DNA from: Acidobacteriota bacterium
GTDB taxonomy: Bacteria; Acidobacteriota; Terriglobia; Terriglobales; Acidobacteriaceae
Length of the DNA stretch: 8,933 bases
Assembly (NCBI GenBank): GCA_021810175.1
Contig: JAJZJJ010000084.1
Span: forward strand, 1 to 8,933
Direction of reading: 5' to 3'
The notes beneath the pieces were generated by a model, which searched no databases, was not told the origin of the DNA, and worked only from the letters and a program-made list of their open reading frames with translations. A program made the position numbers and the translations under genes. This document shows positions 6,855 through 8,933 of the stretch, piece after piece (the first letter of the stretch is position 1; every line of letters starts with the position of its first letter).

Positions 6855-6882
6855 ATTATCCGCCATCAATGCTTTTTGAAAG
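6855..6882 (-). promoter_or_regulatory. Candidate moeA promoter
   Basis: On the minus strand, GATAAT (6860-6855) matches five of six -10 positions, with CTTTCA (6882-6877) 16 bp upstream as a poor -35 (three of six). A start near 6848 would put the terminator hairpin inside a leader of about 60 nt ahead of moeA. The evidence is mostly the -10 box. Confidence 0.25.
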
Positions 6883-8053
6883 AGCCGTGCACGGTTTCGC
6901 CAGCCTGGGCCAGGATGTTCCGGGCATCGTCCGCCAACGGTCCGTTGGGAGTCATGCTAAGGAATTTCTTGTAGGCGTCCGCGCAGCCCGGGGGCAGCTT
7001 GATTTTGCCGGTTTTTGGATCGACGGTGGCGTGCTGCACCAGGGCCCATCCCTTGATGTAATACGGGATGGGCTTGTTGGGATCGGCCGCGATGGCCTTG
7101 TCCGCCGCCGCCGCCGCTCCATCGGCCTGGCCCGTTTTGAACAGCACGATGGCTTCATTGCCATAGTATTTGGCGGCCTGGGTTGGATCGACCTTGGCTG
7201 CGGCCTCATAGGCATTTACCGCGTCGGGAACTTTGTTCGATTTCGCGAACGCCTCGCCCAGGTTGTTATCGGCCGCGGCAATCACTTCAGGCTTCGCCTT
7301 CTTATCGGCGGAGAGCAGGGTCAGCGCTTTCTGGTAATTGGTGACCGCGTCGGGATATTTCTTGGCGCCAAGATAGCTGTCCCCAAGTTCATACCAGATC
7401 AGACCGGCATCGGGTTTGGCCTGAGCGGCCTGTGTGTCGAGAGCGATGGCCTGGTCGAAGTTGCCCGCTTTCCGGGCGTCACGAGCCTGGATGATCAGCT
7501 TGTTTACGTTCTTGATTTTGCTGTTTTCCTTTTGCGCGGATTCGTTGGCCTTTTTGGTGGCCGCAATCTGCTTCTGCACGTCAGCGGGCAATTTGGAAAC
7601 GTATTCCGGACGGGACATGTCGAAATTCACAGTGACGTCCTGACCGGCAGCAAACTTTACGTCCCGCTGAAAGTCGATGACGTTTTCTCCCATCTTTCCG
7701 CTCTTGTCCTTCACGTTGCCGAGAATCGCGACGATGTAGGTTCCGGGCTTGATGCCGCTTCCTTTATAGTCGCCGTTGGCATCGGTCATAAATGTGTAGA
7801 GAGGCTTCTTGGGATCGGTCCCGATGACGACCTTGGCGTTGGCGACGGGCTGCTCCACCGGATCCTGCGCGTGGCCGTGGATCTGGGCGGTGGTGGCGTC
7901 TGGAGTGGTACTGGCGGGGGTGGTTGCGGCAGGCGTAGCTGGGGACGCCGCCGGCGCCGCCTGGGCGAAGGCCGGAATCGCCGCTATGGTCGCACCTGAG
8001 ACCAGAAAAACTGCTGCACAAATGGCAAAAGCCGCCGATCGAATCTTCTTCAT
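6866..8053 (-). CDS. Secreted carboxypeptidase-regulatory-like / TPR-repeat protein
   Basis: This 395-residue protein begins with a clear Sec signal peptide: MKKIR, a hydrophobic core, and a likely cut after AIPAFA at residue 30. An Ala/Pro/Thr-rich linker (31-56) leads to a carboxypeptidase-regulatory-like beta-sandwich (about 57-110: AQIHGHAQDPVEQPVANAKV, TDANGDYKGSGIKPGTYIV). A charged segment rich in Lys and Gln (150-185) is followed by tetratricopeptide repeats at about 184-217, 218-251, 257-290 and 293-326, with fold residues such as WYELGDSYLGAKKYPDAVTNYQKAL. A further helical part holds YYIKGWALV and a GCADAYKKFLSMTPNGP stretch. It probably acts in the periplasm or outer envelope as a protein-interaction scaffold; no enzyme motif is seen and no partner can be named. 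AGGGAG lies a few bases before the ATG and supports the start. A strong terminator follows the stop. Confidence 0.9.
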   Translation of the reverse strand: MKKIRSAAFAICAAVFLVSGATIAAIPAFAQAAPAASPATPAATTPASTTPDATTAQIHGHAQDPVEQPVANAKVVIGTDPKKPLYTFMTDANGDYKGSGIKPGTYIVAILGNVKDKSGKMGENVIDFQRDVKFAAGQDVTVNFDMSRPEYVSKLPADVQKQIAATKKANESAQKENSKIKNVNKLIIQARDARKAGNFDQAIALDTQAAQAKPDAGLIWYELGDSYLGAKKYPDAVTNYQKALTLLSADKKAKPEVIAAADNNLGEAFAKSNKVPDAVNAYEAAAKVDPTQAAKYYGNEAIVLFKTGQADGAAAAADKAIAADPNKPIPYYIKGWALVQHATVDPKTGKIKLPPGCADAYKKFLSMTPNGPLADDARNILAQAGETVHGSFKKH

Positions 8054-8096
8054 GTCCTGCTCCCTTTAGATAGATATCTGCCGCAGTGTTTCTGCC

Positions 8097-8120
8097 CGTC
8101 CGCACATCCATGGCCGGACG
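8097..8120. repeat. Inverted repeat upstream of the TPR gene
   Basis: CGTCCG (8097-8102) and CGGACG (8115-8120) form a perfect 6-bp dyad around a 12-bp spacer, 44 bp before the TPR start codon. No T-run follows in either direction, so it is not a convincing terminator. It could be an operator or an RNA hairpin in the leader. The rest of the 138-bp gap (8054-8191) shows no convincing promoter: a TTGACG (minus strand, 8162-8157) has no matching -10. Confidence 0.3.
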
Positions 8121-8191
8121 TGTAAAAAGCCGAACGTCTTTGCAGCCGCATTGTGGCGTCAAAGCTTACCCCACCATTCTAGACGGCTTCC

Positions 8192-8932
8192 TCAGTCGAG
8201 TCGGATGCCTGCAGCCAGACTGCCGTTGGCTGAGTGCGGCTGGTAAGGAATGGGGTCCCTGGCCCCAGCCTGGCTGAAGGCGCGCAGCCGGAGGGCGCAA
8301 CTTTCGCACATCCCGCAGGCGCGATCCTCACCCGTATAGCATGACCACGTTACATGGAAGGGAGCACCGAGTTCAAGGCCAAGCTGCACGATTTCCTTTT
8401 TGCTGCGAGCGATCAGCGGGGTAAGGACCTGAATATCGCCGTGGCGGGTGCCGGTGCGAATGAGCTGGTTAAACACGTCATAGTAGGCGGGGCGACAGTC
8501 GGGATAGCCGGAGCTGTCCTGCTCAACGGCACCAATAAAAATCTTCTTCGCTCCCAGCACTTCCGCCCAACTGACGGCGGCGGCCAGAAAATGCGCGTTG
8601 CGGAACGGCACGTAGGTAACGGGTATCTCCTGGCCGATTTTTTCTACCGGGGGCGCATCCGGAACGGCGATGGAGGGGTCGGTCAAAGCGGATCCTCCAA
8701 TTTGCCGGAACAGGTCCAGCCGAAGTGGCAAAAATTGTTTGACGCCGACGAGCTCCGCCACGGCTGTCGCGCTGGCCAGCTCGCGTTGTTCCGTCCGCTG
8801 GCCGTAACTGAAATGGAGCGCATACACGTCGAAGTCACGCGCGGCCAGCGACAGACAAACGGCAGAATCCATCCCGCCGGAGAGGGACACGACGGCCCTG
8901 GGCCGGTGTGAGGAAGATTGCTGCTGCGGGTC
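8192..8932 (-). CDS. queC: QueC, 7-cyano-7-deazaguanine (preQ0) synthase, N-terminus off the window edge
   Basis: QueC converts 7-carboxy-7-deazaguanine, ammonia and ATP to preQ0, the precursor of queuosine in tRNA. The ATP-pyrophosphatase loop SLSGGMDSAV lies near nt 8890-8860. Other family blocks are ALHFSYGQRTEQRELASA, TYVPFRNAHFLAAAVSWAE, IFIGAVEQDSSGYPDCRPAYYDVFNQL and TPLIARSKKEIVQLG. The zinc site is complete: one Cys in SCYTGEDRACGMCESC plus the CGMCESC triad (about nt 8341-8296). A GTG at 8890 would start right at the P-loop without the beta strand that precedes it in QueC. The frame stays open to the edge and encodes RPRAVVSLSGG, so the true start must lie outside; 246 residues are visible. 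The C-terminal tail after DPIPYQP is ordinary. Other queuosine genes may lie beyond the edge. Confidence 0.95.
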   Translation of the reverse strand, partial: DPQQQSSSHRPRAVVSLSGGMDSAVCLSLAARDFDVYALHFSYGQRTEQRELASATAVAELVGVKQFLPLRLDLFRQIGGSALTDPSIAVPDAPPVEKIGQEIPVTYVPFRNAHFLAAAVSWAEVLGAKKIFIGAVEQDSSGYPDCRPAYYDVFNQLIRTGTRHGDIQVLTPLIARSKKEIVQLGLELGAPFHVTWSCYTGEDRACGMCESCALRLRAFSQAGARDPIPYQPHSANGSLAAGIRLD

Positions 8933-8933
8933 G

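Noticed and set aside
6839..7999. 386-codon plus-strand open frame opposite the TPR gene
   Set aside because: The Gly/Val-rich translation ends in Gly/Arg repeats, is antisense to a protein with signal peptide and TPRs, and lacks a ribosome-binding site.
8122..8162. Terminator for queC based on a T5 run on the minus strand (near 8124-8128)
   Set aside because: No stable stem immediately precedes the T-run; only short three-base complementarities are seen.
1..8933. Mobile element, CRISPR array, prophage or defence system
   Set aside because: No transposase, integrase, direct-repeat array or effector family was found; every long coding stretch is assigned to an ordinary chromosomal family.

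Overview
The window is about 60% GC, almost fully coding, and most likely comes from an acidobacterium of the Terriglobia type. This rests on a duplicated FtsX/MacB permease of the ADOP kind and a secreted von Willebrand A protein resembling the Acidobacteria-specific VWFA-related group. The taxonomic call is inference from family content, not from a marker gene.

Layout of the left half, plus strand: the C-terminal two thirds of an ADOP permease (2-1612, start off the edge), a small cupin (1688-2068), then about 360 bp with no credible protein gene. That gap holds the most interesting element of the window: a probable 6S RNA gene (about 2151-2344), with a sigma70-type promoter, a CRP-like palindrome upstream and an intrinsic terminator at its 3' end. 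After it come three tightly packed genes: a divergent Lgt-family membrane protein (2426-3235), an RluA/RluD-type pseudouridine synthase (3232-4320, start overlapping the previous stop) and a secreted VWA protein (about 4350-5453).

Layout of the right half, minus strand, read right to left: queC (8932-8192, N-terminus off the edge), a secreted carboxypeptidase-regulatory-like/TPR protein (8053-6866), a strong intrinsic terminator, and moeA (6786-5464). moeA converges on the VWA gene with only 10 bp between the stops.

No joint pathway is evident. QueC (preQ0 for queuosine) and the pseudouridine synthase both bear on RNA modification, MoeA on molybdenum cofactor, and 6S RNA on global control of RNA polymerase. 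I saw no CRISPR array, insertion sequence, tRNA, prophage or defence cassette. The points worth following up are the 6S RNA with its putative CRP-family site, the Lgt homologue that lacks most residues needed for lipoprotein acylation, and the terminator hairpin lying 16 bp before the moeA start.
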